Source: Flavobacteriales bacterium
GTDB taxonomy: Bacteria; Bacteroidota; Bacteroidia; Flavobacteriales_F; PHOS-HE28
DNA length: 64,000 bases
NCBI GenBank assembly: GCA_023382455.1
Contig: JAHDVX010000003.1
Span: forward strand, 23,497 to 87,496
Direction: 5' to 3'
Position numbers and translations under genes: made by a program. Positions 16,801 through 25,073 of this stretch are shown piece by piece; within the stretch, counting starts at the first letter, position 1; each line of letters begins with the position of its first letter. Under the pieces are notes generated by a model. It did no database searches. It was not told where the DNA came from and saw only the letters and a list, made by a program, of their open reading frames with translations.

Positions 16801-17632
16801 CGTGCAGGTGCCGCTGGGCGAACTGGTCCATGTGGAATACGAACGCGGCCCCCAGATGATCAAGAGCGAGGACACCTTCCTGGTGGGCTATGTGCTCTTC
16901 GACAAGAAGGAAGATGAGGCCGAAGTGGACGTGGTGGAAGCCGCACAACGGGTGATCAAGGATCGGATCGACAAAGGGGAACTCACGGTACCCGCCGGGG
17001 TGAGCTATCATTTCTCCGGCAGCTACGAGAACCAGGTACGCGCGGAGAAGCGGCTCTCCATCGTGGTGCCCTTGGTCCTGCTCATCATCTTCCTGATCCT
17101 CTACTTCCAGTTCCGTTCGGTGACCACCTCGCTCATGGTGTTCTCGGGCATCGCGGTCGCCTTCGCCGGCGGCTTCCTGATGCTCTGGCTGTACGGGCAG
17201 CATTGGTTCCTGAATGTGGACATCGCCAGCGTGAACCTGCGGGAGCTGTTCCAGATGCATACGGTGAACCTGAGCGTGGCCGTGTGGGTAGGCTTCATCG
17301 CGCTCTTCGGCATCGCCACGGACGACGGCGTGCTCATGGCCACCTACCTCGACCAGAACTTTGAGCGCATGCCCACGGAAGACCGGAAGGGCATTCGTGC
17401 GGCCGTGGTTTCCGCCGGGCAAAAGCGTGTGCGCCCAGCGCTGATGACCACCGCCACCACGCTGATCGCCTTGCTGCCCGTGCTCACATCCACCGGTCGC
17501 GGCGCCGATATTCTGGTTCCCATGGCCATCCCCGCGTTCGGCGGAATGGCCGTGGCATTAATCACCATTTTCGTTGTTCCCGTGCTCTACAGCGCACGCA
17601 TGGAACGGCGGATCCAACGCAACAGGCCATGA
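13832..17632 (+). CDS. CusA/CzcA-family heavy-metal efflux RND pump
   Basis: A 1266-residue inner-membrane proton-driven pump exporting metal ions through a tripartite envelope channel. The first helix and the AVDAIPDIGENQQIVFTDWPG segment (about residues 45-65) are typical of the heavy-metal RND group. The proton-relay aspartate lies in GIAIAIGTMIDLGIILSEN (about residue 428), and MLQTGMRAPMGIKVFGP (about residue 868) is the methionine-containing segment of CusA-like proteins, which favours Cu(I)/Ag(I). The ATG at 13832 (MLNKLIHYF) is chosen because families begin here; a longer frame from 13775 lacks support. The protein is about 200 residues longer than CusA: extra membrane spans occur at about residues 525-631, with more extra sequence near 667-706. 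The stop overlaps the TolC-like gene (ATGA). Confidence 0.92.
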   Translation: MLNKLIHYFLANKLVTVLLLLLLVGWGLVTAPFGWDLGPLPNDPVAVDAIPDIGENQQIVFTDWPGRSPQDIEDQVTYPLTTSLLGIPGVKSIRSSSVFGFSSIYVLFDEDVEFYWSRSRILEKLNALPANLLPDGVQPALGPDATALGQVYWYTLEGRDPQGNVTGGWDPNETRSAQDFLVKYALNGVEGVSEVASIGGMVQEYQVDVDPEALKAFNIPLNEVMLAVQKSNRDAGAQTIEVNQVEYLVRGLGYIRSIEDLEQAVVTVRDNVPLRVKDVAHVTLGPATRRGLLDKGGAEVAGGVVIARYGANPMATIEAVKAKIAQIAPGLPSKVLADGTRSQLTIVPFYDRTQLIHETLGTLEEALSLEILVTILVILIMVVELRTSLVIASLLPIAVLMVFIAMRYFHVDANIVALSGIAIAIGTMIDLGIILSENVLRHMDVDKGRSKLFDVVYKASAEVGSAILTAVSTTVVSFIPVFTLQAAEGKLFRPLAFTKSFALLAAALVALFILPSLIQMVFGVDGRKRWTRITLRALMLVGGIVALAFGQFWAGFTLLALFAAHVVVDRTKSDNVWIKNLPLVVIIIAAAWLLAELWRPLGVERSLFVNFLFVGAWIGLILGLFQAIQHYYERILRWCLDHKAAFLSIPLFIVLLGVMIWLGFGRIFSPVSSLANKAGWNIQRTGPWSTMAHTFPGVGKEFMPSLDEGSFLLMPTSMPHAGVEQNTHVLKQLDMRVAAIPEVEMVVGKLGRAETALDPAPISMYENIINYRPEYEVDEKGHRQAFKVDDDDRFILTTGDTVTQLEALTPTFDRRTLIPSTNGRYFRNWRAHITKTDDIWDEIVQATKLPGVTSAPKLQPIETRLVMLQTGMRAPMGIKVFGPDLPTIEAFGRELESILKEVPGVKAEAVFADRIVGKPYLHLRIDRQAIGRYGLTVEDLQGTIETAIGGMTNTTTVEGRERYPVRVRYPRELRDSPEAIARILVPTPTGVQVPLGELVHVEYERGPQMIKSEDTFLVGYVLFDKKEDEAEVDVVEAAQRVIKDRIDKGELTVPAGVSYHFSGSYENQVRAEKRLSIVVPLVLLIIFLILYFQFRSVTTSLMVFSGIAVAFAGGFLMLWLYGQHWFLNVDIASVNLRELFQMHTVNLSVAVWVGFIALFGIATDDGVLMATYLDQNFERMPTEDRKGIRAAVVSAGQKRVRPALMTTATTLIALLPVLTSTGRGADILVPMAIPAFGGMAVALITIFVVPVLYSARMERRIQRNRP

Positions 17633-18861
17633 GAACGATCCTCCTGCTTTTCCTCTGCTCCTTCGCGCTGTCGCAAGCACAAGCGCAGGACTTGGATGCG
17701 CACCTGCGCGCTGCTGCGGAGCTGAACCCGGCGGTGCAGGCGCGGTATGCGGAATTCCAAGCGGCGCTCAAGCGTTCCGCCCAGGTCCGGGGCTTGCCCG
17801 ATCCCACGCTCACGATGGGCTTCTCCATCACCCCGCCGGAAAAGCGGATGGATGCGGAACGGGCGCGCTTCTCGCTGATGCAGATGTTCCCTTGGTTCGG
17901 CACACTGGGTGCGCAAGCCGAAGTGACCGACCGCCAGGCCGAAGCACGTTACGAGGCCTACCTCAGCGCGCGGAACGAACTCTTCTACAAGGTGCGTGCG
18001 GCCTACTACCCGCTGCATGAGCTGGGGCGTGCCATCGCCATTGCACAGGATGATCTGGCCATCCTGCGCAGCTACAAGACCTTCGCTTTGGCCCGTTTCA
18101 AAGGCGGCACCGGGAGCATGGTGGACGTGTTGCGCATCGACCTGCTGATCAACGCCGAAGAGAACGACATTGCGATCCTCGAAGAACGGCGCAAGCCCTT
18201 GCAGGCCACCTTCGCCGCCACCGTGGGCTATGCCGACCCGGTGCTCGTGGACGTGAGCGACAGCTTGCAGCTCGTGGACCTGGCCAACTATACCACCGAC
18301 AGCCTGGAGCACAACCCGCGCCTGAGCGAACTGGACCGCCAAGCATCGGTTGAAATGGCACAGGCCGAGGCAGCCCGCAAGATGGGCCTGCCGCGCTTCG
18401 GGCTCGGCGTGGAATACATGGTGATGGATAAGAATTCGCCCATGATGATGCCGGGCATGAGCGGCAGTGAGATCATGCCCATGGTGAGCCTGAGCCTGCC
18501 GATCCATCGCAAGAAATACCGCAGCGCGGTGGAGGAAGCGCAGGGCTTGGAGAAGGCCGTGCAAGCGATGCGGCAACAGACCGCGAACGAACTGGCCAGC
18601 GCATACGAAGTGGCCTATTTCGAAGCACACAAGGCCGCGCTCGATGTGGGCCTGATGGACCAGCAGATCGGCATCACCAAGCAAGCGCTGGACCTGCTGC
18701 TGGACGCGTACAGCAACAGCGGAGATGACCTGGAGGAAGTGCTGCGCATGCAGGAACAAGTGTTGCGCTTCCAGCTCTTGCGGCTCTCCGCCATGCGCGA
18801 GCATCACACCGCCATTGCCGAACTCGAATACCTCACGGCCAAGCAGATCGTGAGGCCCTAA
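17629..18861 (+). CDS. TolC-family outer-membrane efflux channel (CusC-like)
   Basis: A 410-residue protein with a signal peptide ending SQAQAQ and two long alpha-helical repeat halves typical of the outer-membrane factor family. GLPDPTLTMGFSI and QMFPWFGTLGAQ (about residues 53-92) match the CusC/CzcC-like subgroup found with metal RND pumps; the second half begins near residue 215. It overlaps the pump gene by four bases (ATGA), so it is translationally coupled to it, and is followed 44 bases later by the small metal-binding lipoprotein gene. Confidence 0.88.
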   Translation: MRTILLLFLCSFALSQAQAQDLDAHLRAAAELNPAVQARYAEFQAALKRSAQVRGLPDPTLTMGFSITPPEKRMDAERARFSLMQMFPWFGTLGAQAEVTDRQAEARYEAYLSARNELFYKVRAAYYPLHELGRAIAIAQDDLAILRSYKTFALARFKGGTGSMVDVLRIDLLINAEENDIAILEERRKPLQATFAATVGYADPVLVDVSDSLQLVDLANYTTDSLEHNPRLSELDRQASVEMAQAEAARKMGLPRFGLGVEYMVMDKNSPMMMPGMSGSEIMPMVSLSLPIHRKKYRSAVEEAQGLEKAVQAMRQQTANELASAYEVAYFEAHKAALDVGLMDQQIGITKQALDLLLDAYSNSGDDLEEVLRMQEQVLRFQLLRLSAMREHHTAIAELEYLTAKQIVRP

Positions 18862-18905
18862 CACGTTGAATCAACCAAGTAACAACAACCAAAAACCAAA
18901 AGACG

Positions 18906-19163
18906 ATGAAGACGACCAACATGTTCAAGACCGGCCTGATGGCCTTCGCGCTGATCGCTTTCAGTGCATGCGGAACTGCAAACGAGGAAGTGACCACGGG
19001 AAAGGACGCTACCCAACAGGAGCATATCCACAGCGATGGTGCAGGGCAGTCGCACGGTGACCAGGTGGCGACCTACCAATGCCCCATGAAGTGCGAAGGC
19101 GACAAGACCTATGCGGAAGCGGGGAAATGCCCCGTATGCAAAATGAACCTGAAGGAGGTGTAG
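18906..19163 (+). CDS. Small lipoprotein with heavy-metal-binding domain
   Basis: An 85-residue protein with a lipobox-like segment (IAFSACGT, cysteine near residue 22), a histidine-rich linker (EHIHSDGAGQSHGD) and a C-terminal metal-binding module, YQCPMKCEGDKT...CPVCKMNLKE. The paired CPM and CPVCKM motifs are those of the heavy-metal-binding domain (YHS-like) found on CusB/CopA proteins. It may capture copper or silver at the membrane and hand it to the adaptor, which carries the same module. The ATG at 18906 gives the signal sequence; 151 bases separate it from the adaptor gene. Confidence 0.8.
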   Translation: MKTTNMFKTGLMAFALIAFSACGTANEEVTTGKDATQQEHIHSDGAGQSHGDQVATYQCPMKCEGDKTYAEAGKCPVCKMNLKEV

Positions 19164-19314
19164 GCCGCTTGGCACATTCACTCTCAACTGACCAGATGAG
19201 GTCGGCCCGGTGCGCAAAGGGCGTACCGGGCTACCATCCGCAACTGCTACCACGCAAGTACACGACCACTGATCAAAGGACTTAGTTCCAACGACCATTC
19301 AAACTTCCACTACC

Positions 19315-20601
19315 ATGACGACCACGTCTTTCTTCTCCCGTTACCGCACCCCGTTCATTGTCGGCATCGCCCTTATCGCAGGGCTCTTGCTCGGCAGGGT
19401 CTTCTTCGGCGGTGGTGCTTCCGGATCTTCCGCAGCGGTCCATGTGGCCCACGGCGAAACGGGCCAGATCTGGACCTGCTCCATGGATCCGCAGATCCGC
19501 ATGAACGAGCCCGGCTCCTGCCCCATCTGTGGCATGGACCTCATCCCACTTGCAGCCCTGCATGAGGACATGGACCCGATGTCCGTTCACATGACGGAGC
19601 ATGCCATGAAGCTCGCCAGCGTGCAGACCATGGTGGTGGGCACGGGCGGTGCTACAGGCAGTTTGCGACTGACCGGAAAGGTGGTGCCGGATGAGCGGCG
19701 CGTGTATGCACAAGCCTCGCACGTGGCCGGGCGGGTGGAGGAATTGCTGGTGAACTTCACCGGCGAGACGGTGCAGAAGGGACAGGTCCTGGCGCGGGTG
19801 TTCTCACCCGAGATGGTGACCGCGCAGGAAGAGTTGCTGGCGGCCCACCGCGTGCGCGAAGCGCAGCCCGCCCTGTACGCCGCAGCGCGCGGAAAGCTGC
19901 GCAACTGGAAGCTGAGCGATGCACAGGTCGATGCGATCGTTACGGCGGGAGCAGCGAACGGCGTGATCGCGATCCTGGCGGATGTAAGCGGTGTGGTGGT
20001 GGAAAAGAAAACGGACCTGGGCGACTACCTGAAGCGCGGCGACGTGCTCTACGAAGTGGCCGACCTGAGCCAGCTCTGGGTGCAGTTCGACCTCTACGAG
20101 AGCGACCTGGGCAGCACCCGGAAGGGCGATACGATCCAATTCACCGTGCGCTCCCTGCCCGGCAAGACCTTCAGGGGCCGCATCACCTTCATCGACCCCA
20201 TGGTGGACCCCGCCACGCGCGTGGCCCGTGCCCGGGTGGAGCTGAACGATCCGCAAGGGACGTTGAAACCGGGCATGTTCGCCATCGGCACCGTGCAGGC
20301 GAAGCACCTGCATGGCGATACCAAGGCCTTGGTGGTCCCACGCACGGCCGTGCTCTGGACCGGCCCGCGCTCGGTGGTGTACGTCCGTGTGGGCGAAGGG
20401 CAGTTCCGCTTGCGCGAGGTGGTGCTGGGCGCTGCCATGGGCGATGATGTGATGATCGCCTCCGGCCTCAAGGCTGGAGAAGAGATCGTGGTCCACGGCA
20501 CCTTCACCGTGGATGCCGCCGCGCAATTGAGCGCCGCGCCCAGCATGATGTCGCCGCAAGGTGGTGCCATGCCTAAGGGGCATGACCATGGGCACATGTG
20601 A
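19315..20601 (+). CDS. CusB-like periplasmic adaptor of RND metal efflux
   Basis: A 428-residue membrane-fusion protein linking the RND pump to the outer-membrane channel. It has an N-terminal membrane anchor (about residues 11-30) and a heavy-metal-binding module, WTCSMDPQIRMNEPG with CPICGMDLIPL (about residues 54-82). Lipoyl and beta-barrel segments follow (VAGRVEELLVNFTGETV, about residue 138; VARARVELNDP, about residue 303) and a histidine/methionine-rich tail (MSPQGG...HDHGHM). The tail and N-terminal module suggest Cu/Ag binding. The gene completes the pump/channel/metal-binder/adaptor set starting at 13832. Confidence 0.9.
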   Translation: MTTTSFFSRYRTPFIVGIALIAGLLLGRVFFGGGASGSSAAVHVAHGETGQIWTCSMDPQIRMNEPGSCPICGMDLIPLAALHEDMDPMSVHMTEHAMKLASVQTMVVGTGGATGSLRLTGKVVPDERRVYAQASHVAGRVEELLVNFTGETVQKGQVLARVFSPEMVTAQEELLAAHRVREAQPALYAAARGKLRNWKLSDAQVDAIVTAGAANGVIAILADVSGVVVEKKTDLGDYLKRGDVLYEVADLSQLWVQFDLYESDLGSTRKGDTIQFTVRSLPGKTFRGRITFIDPMVDPATRVARARVELNDPQGTLKPGMFAIGTVQAKHLHGDTKALVVPRTAVLWTGPRSVVYVRVGEGQFRLREVVLGAAMGDDVMIASGLKAGEEIVVHGTFTVDAAAQLSAAPSMMSPQGGAMPKGHDHGHM

Positions 20602-20843
20602 GAGAAGAGGAATACGACCGTTCGACACAAGACAATGCGCTCAGCTTCCCCTTCATCCTTAGCCATGGGTCTATCCTTCACGACAAGGTCCTCCTTCAGC
20701 GGTGAAGTACCTCAGGTGCTCCATCGCATGGCGATGACCCATTGGCAGGAATCCAATAAGAAGCGAATGCTCTCGCTCTGGACCGAGCAAATGAAGCGCA
20801 ACAAAAACTCAATGACAAAATTCACCGCACAACCCCAACGCCC

Positions 20844-22421
20844 ATGAGAAACCTGTTACCCTTCGCCTTTGGCGCTTTGTTCTTTCCCGCCCTCACACAG
20901 GCCCAAGTACCGATCACCATAGAGGTGATCACCGACACATGGGGCTATGAAGCCTATTGGCAGCTGGTTCCGGACGGTTCCGCTTGCGGCAGCAACACCA
21001 TCGCCTTCGGCGGCAACAACGCCGTGGGCTGCAACGGCGGCGGCGACCAGAACCAGAGCCCCGGCGGTTACGGAGCCGACCAGACCTTTACCGAAGGGCC
21101 CTACGACCTTACGGAAGGGGCCACCTACAACTTGATCGTTGTGGACGATTGGGGCGATGGCGGCACCCATTACAATGTGAAGGCGGGCGGTTTCTTGATC
21201 GGGCAATACATGTCCATGGGAGCTGGCAACACCTTCTCCTTCGTGGCCGCCCTTCCTGCGGACCTGGACCTCGCCGTGAGCGAACTTTCCAACCCGAAGT
21301 ACGCTTTCGCGGACCAAGCGATCACCGTGGCGGGTACCATCCAGAACCATGGCATGGCGACCATCACGGACATGGACCTCAACTATACGATCGACGGCGG
21401 CAGCCCGCAGGTCAACTCGTTGAGCGGTTTGAACATCGCTTCGGGTGAGGACTACCACTTCGAGCACAACATTCCCTGGACGCCCACGCAAACAGGCACC
21501 TACGACCTGGACGTATGGGCGAGCAACCTGAACGGTGAAGCCGACCAAGTGCCGGGCAATGACCACAGCATGCTCCAAGAGGTGATCAACGCACCGATCC
21601 CCAACATCGTGGACCAGTACCTGTTCTCCACCCCCACCTTCACCACCGTGGGTTCCAGCAGCGATCAAGTGAACACCCCACGCGACCTCGACTTCCACCA
21701 GGACCTGGCCAGGAACGAGCTCTGGGTGATCAACAAGGGCACCGAGAACTCCGGCGGCAGCACGGTCACCTTCTTCGATGCGGGTGCCCCCGGCATGACC
21801 CACCAATACAAGCAGGATGGGAATGCCTGGCATTTCATGAGCCTGCCCACCGGTATCGCCATGACGGACAACGGCAACTTCGCCACCAGCAACGGGGTGT
21901 ATGATGCCAACCACGACGGCGGCTCGCCCTTCACCGGCCCTACACTGTGGAGCTCGGATATGAGCATCTACGCGGAACCATCCGGTGGCAATGGCAGCCA
22001 CTTGGACATGCTGCACGAAAGCCCCTATTGCCAAGGAATCGCATCCGAGACCTTGAACCGCTTCTGGGTGGTGGACGGCAACCTCGGTGACATTGTGATG
22101 TATGACTTCAAGGCCGACCATGGCCCTGGGAATAATGACCACGCGGACGGGGTGGTGCATCGCCCCAAGCACGCGCTCGGGTTTTTCCCGAGTGCGTTTG
22201 GTCCTAGGGCCTCCGGCCCGTTGAGTTTACGCAGGGATGCTTGGCTTATGGGGCGGGCTGGAGGCCCTATCAGGCCCGCTCACTCGGCAAAAAGCCGAGC
22301 GAGTGCCCGCGTGGGGAGACACGCGAGCGAGTGCAGGGGGAAGTCTGAGCAAAGGACCCTGTGTTTGACTGAGGAGCAACGAAGGATGACCGAACGAGAA
22401 GTGCTTGCCCAAGGGGTCTAG
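20844..22421 (+). CDS. Secreted protein with beta-propeller-like region, 3' end replaced by repeat island
   Basis: The frame encodes 525 residues, but only about the first 440 look like natural protein. There is a signal peptide (MRNLLPFAFGALFFPALTQA), then a domain rich in GDGG and NN motifs (DDWGDGGTHY), a CARDB/Ig-like domain (LDLAVSELSNPKYAFADQ) and a region resembling NHL/propeller strands (LWVINKGTENSGG, FWVVDGNLGDIVMYD). Around residue 440 (base 22160, ...HADGVVHR) the protein-like sequence stops and the frame runs into a hairpin-rich repeat, giving a basic, low-complexity tail. No sorting tail of the T9SS type is found before the next gene. I read it as a gene truncated by rearrangement or by a misassembly at a repeat. 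It is probably non-functional or altered. Confidence 0.7.
   Translation: MRNLLPFAFGALFFPALTQAQVPITIEVITDTWGYEAYWQLVPDGSACGSNTIAFGGNNAVGCNGGGDQNQSPGGYGADQTFTEGPYDLTEGATYNLIVVDDWGDGGTHYNVKAGGFLIGQYMSMGAGNTFSFVAALPADLDLAVSELSNPKYAFADQAITVAGTIQNHGMATITDMDLNYTIDGGSPQVNSLSGLNIASGEDYHFEHNIPWTPTQTGTYDLDVWASNLNGEADQVPGNDHSMLQEVINAPIPNIVDQYLFSTPTFTTVGSSSDQVNTPRDLDFHQDLARNELWVINKGTENSGGSTVTFFDAGAPGMTHQYKQDGNAWHFMSLPTGIAMTDNGNFATSNGVYDANHDGGSPFTGPTLWSSDMSIYAEPSGGNGSHLDMLHESPYCQGIASETLNRFWVVDGNLGDIVMYDFKADHGPGNNDHADGVVHRPKHALGFFPSAFGPRASGPLSLRRDAWLMGRAGGPIRPAHSAKSRASARVGRHASECRGKSEQRTLCLTEEQRRMTEREVLAQGV
22164..22320. repeat. REP-like repeat island inside the 3' end of the secreted-protein gene
   Basis: Holds hairpins CTCGGG-TTTTT-CCCGAG (22176-22192), GGGCC-TCC-GGCCC (about 22208-22220) and CTCGGC-AAAAA-GCCGAG (22283-22299). 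The first and third share their layout with the hairpin at 12584-12600, including the flanking GCG and AGTGC, with the last in opposite orientation. An outer imperfect inverted repeat (CGCCCCAAGC... / ...GCTTGGCTTATGGGGCG) encloses the first half. No transposase is encoded. Confidence 0.7.
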
Positions 22422-22481
22422 GCGACAACGGTCATTTACGAGCTGGCTTCCGTTCCGCATCTTTGAGCCGTAGCACGCGCC

Positions 22482-25010
22482 ATGCAGGGAAACCCGTTCG
22501 ATGTCCAAGGCCTTTCGGATACGCAGGTGAAGCGTGCGCGGGAGCAGCATGGCCGCAATGTGCTGGAGACGGATGACAAGGGCTTTTTCTGGCCCGCGTT
22601 GAAGGATGCCATCACCGAGCCGATGGTGCTGCTCTTGCTGGCTGCGAGCATGATCTACTTCTTGCTGGGCCAATGGAACGAAGGCTTCTTCATGGGAGGT
22701 GCCATCCTGCTGTTGACCGCCATTTCGCTCTACCAGGATGCGCGGAGCCGAACGGCCCTGAGCACGTTGAAGCAACTGAGCATGCCGCGCGCCACGGTGG
22801 TGCGCAATGGCCAGGTGGTGAAGATCCCCGTGGAGGATGTGGTAGTGGGCGACCATGCCGTGGCCGAGGAAGGCAGCTTGCTCGCAGCCGACGGCACCAT
22901 TGTGCAGAGCAACGATTTCAGCGTGAACGAGTCGATCCTCACCGGCGAGGCCTTTGCCGTGGCCCGCAGCGCGGACGACCCGGAGCAGGCGCGCGTGAGC
23001 AAGGGCACGCAGGTGGTCTCGGGGCTGGCGCTGTACCGGGTGGAGGCCGTGGGCATGGCCAGCCGCCTGGGGCGGATCAGCGGCTCCTTGGCGGCGATCG
23101 AGCCGCCCCCTACCCCGCTGCAGCAGCAGATCGGGCGCTTTGTGCGCAACATGGCCTTCGTGGGCGTGGCCTTCTTCGCCCTGGTATGGGCGGTGGACTT
23201 CCTGCGCAGCGGCAGCCTCATCGGCAGCCTGCTGGCGGGCCTCACCCTGGCCATGTCCATCCTGCCGGAAGAGATCCCCGTGGCCTTCACCACCTTCCTG
23301 GCCTTGGGCGCGTGGCGCCTGGCGCGGCAGGGCATCATCGCCAAGCGGGCCACCACCGTGGAGACCCTGGGCGCCGCCACGGTGATCTGCACGGACAAGA
23401 CCGGCACCATCACCGAGAACCGCATGGCCTTGGCGGAACTGCATGTGCAGGCCACCGGCGCCGTGGAAAAGGCCGATGCCGAGCAGCTGTCCCCCGGGGC
23501 CAAGGCCCTGGTGGAAATGGCGATGTGGGCCAGCGAGCCCGTGCCCTTCGACCCGATGGAGAAGGCCCTCCATGCCGCCTACGCCCGCACCGCAGTGCAC
23601 GATGCACGGCCGGAGCGGCACATGGCGCATGAATACCCCATCAGCGGAAAGCCGCCGATGATGACCCACGTCTTCGCCGACCAGGCGGGCCATCGCATTA
23701 TCGCCTGCAAGGGCGCTCCGGAGCGGATCCTGCGGCAAGCGGTCCTCACGCCTGCGGAAAAGCAGGCCGCCATGGCCCAGGTGGAGGCCTTCGCGCGCAA
23801 GGGCATGCGCGTGCTGGGCGTGGGCCATGTACAGGAGCCGCCCGCGACCTATCCGGAAAGCCAGGAAGCGTTCCGGATCGAATACCTCGGCCTCGTCGCC
23901 TTTGTGGACCCGCCCAAGCCCAACATCCGCGAGGTATTGACCGGACTGAAGGAAGCGGGCATCCGGGTGAAGATCATCACCGGTGACAATGCCGTGACCA
24001 CGGCGGCCATCGCCGATCAAGTCCACTTCCCCGGCGCGCGCCGCACCCTGGATGGCGAGGAGCTGTTGCGCCTGGAGGAACCGGCGTTCAGCGCGGCCGT
24101 GCAGCGCACGGACATCTTCACCCGCATGTTCCCCGAGGCGAAGCTGCGCATCATCAACGCCCTGAAGGCCCAAGGCCACGTGGTAGCGATGACCGGCGAT
24201 GGCGTGAACGATGCGCCTGCGCTGAAGGCGGCACACATCGGCGTGGCCATGGGCCAGCGCGGCAGCGAGCTGGCCAAGGAGGCCGCCGCCCTGGTGCTCA
24301 CCGACGATGACCTTGCGGGGATGGTTCTGGGCGTGGCCGCTGGACGCAGGATCTACGACAACCTGAAGAAGGCGGTGCAGTACATCATCGCCATCCACAT
24401 CCCGATCATCCTCACCGTCTCCCTGCCCCTCTTCCTGGGCTGGAAGTTCCCCCACATTTTCACCCCCATGCATGTGATCTTCCTGGAGCTGATCATGGGG
24501 CCCACGTGCAGCATCGCTTACGAAAGCGAGCCGCTGGAACAGGGCGGCATGCAGCGCCCGCCACGTCCGCTGGACAAGACCTTCCTCTCCTGGGCCGAGC
24601 TGCGGATCAGCCTTTGGCAGGGCCTGGTGATCACCCTCGGCACCTTGGCCAGTTACCAGATCGGCGTACAGCATGGCTTTTCCGAGGAGCTGGTCCGCAG
24701 CCTGGTCTTCGCCACGCTGATCATGGCCAACATCAGCCTCACCTTCGTGGACCGCTCCTTCACGCAATCCTTCCTCACCGCCGCACGGAACAGGAACGTG
24801 GTGCTCCGTACCGTGGTGCTCATCACCCTGCTGGCACTGGCCATCACGCTGTACGTGCCGCCCGTGGCCGCGCTGTTCGACCTGGCCCCGCTCACCTTGG
24901 GGCAATTGGTGCTGGCCGCTGCGATCGGCTCCGCCTCGGTGGCCTGGTTCGAGGTGTATAAATGGGCGAAGCGGCGGCGGCGCGAAGCGGTATTGGCCAC
25001 TCCCGCATGA
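22482..25010 (+). CDS. Cation-translocating P-type ATPase (type II, Ca2+-type)
   Basis: An 842-residue ion pump. Order of parts: N-terminal cation-ATPase segment (about residues 1-70), actuator with SILTGEA (about residue 150; the usual TGES has Ala for Ser), transmembrane segment with SILPEEIPVAF (about residue 263), phosphorylation site CTDKTGTITENRM (Asp near 305), nucleotide-binding domain, hinge GDGVNDAPALK (about residue 570), and a C-terminal helical membrane domain. The layout is that of bacterial type-II pumps related to SERCA/PMCA; PEEIP rather than PEGLP makes calcium likely but not certain. The ATG at 22482 follows the truncated gene by 60 bases and begins at the family N-terminus. 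Confidence 0.9.
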   Translation: MQGNPFDVQGLSDTQVKRAREQHGRNVLETDDKGFFWPALKDAITEPMVLLLLAASMIYFLLGQWNEGFFMGGAILLLTAISLYQDARSRTALSTLKQLSMPRATVVRNGQVVKIPVEDVVVGDHAVAEEGSLLAADGTIVQSNDFSVNESILTGEAFAVARSADDPEQARVSKGTQVVSGLALYRVEAVGMASRLGRISGSLAAIEPPPTPLQQQIGRFVRNMAFVGVAFFALVWAVDFLRSGSLIGSLLAGLTLAMSILPEEIPVAFTTFLALGAWRLARQGIIAKRATTVETLGAATVICTDKTGTITENRMALAELHVQATGAVEKADAEQLSPGAKALVEMAMWASEPVPFDPMEKALHAAYARTAVHDARPERHMAHEYPISGKPPMMTHVFADQAGHRIIACKGAPERILRQAVLTPAEKQAAMAQVEAFARKGMRVLGVGHVQEPPATYPESQEAFRIEYLGLVAFVDPPKPNIREVLTGLKEAGIRVKIITGDNAVTTAAIADQVHFPGARRTLDGEELLRLEEPAFSAAVQRTDIFTRMFPEAKLRIINALKAQGHVVAMTGDGVNDAPALKAAHIGVAMGQRGSELAKEAAALVLTDDDLAGMVLGVAAGRRIYDNLKKAVQYIIAIHIPIILTVSLPLFLGWKFPHIFTPMHVIFLELIMGPTCSIAYESEPLEQGGMQRPPRPLDKTFLSWAELRISLWQGLVITLGTLASYQIGVQHGFSEELVRSLVFATLIMANISLTFVDRSFTQSFLTAARNRNVVLRTVVLITLLALAITLYVPPVAALFDLAPLTLGQLVLAAAIGSASVAWFEVYKWAKRRRREAVLATPA

Positions 25011-25073
25011 TCCTGCGGCACTAACAACGCCACTTCCCCGTTACTTTGGCCGATCCACCGCCTTCACCGGTCC

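Noticed and set aside
20635..20847. A 70-codon frame between the adaptor and the truncated secreted-protein gene
   Set aside because: No family similarity, no signal or motif, and it overlaps the next start. It may be a remnant, but nothing supports translation.
22227..24905. An 892-codon minus-strand open frame across the P-type ATPase
   Set aside because: It is a shadow of the high-GC plus-strand gene: composition is Gly/His/Gln/Arg-rich with no motif, while the plus strand has every P-type ATPase signature.
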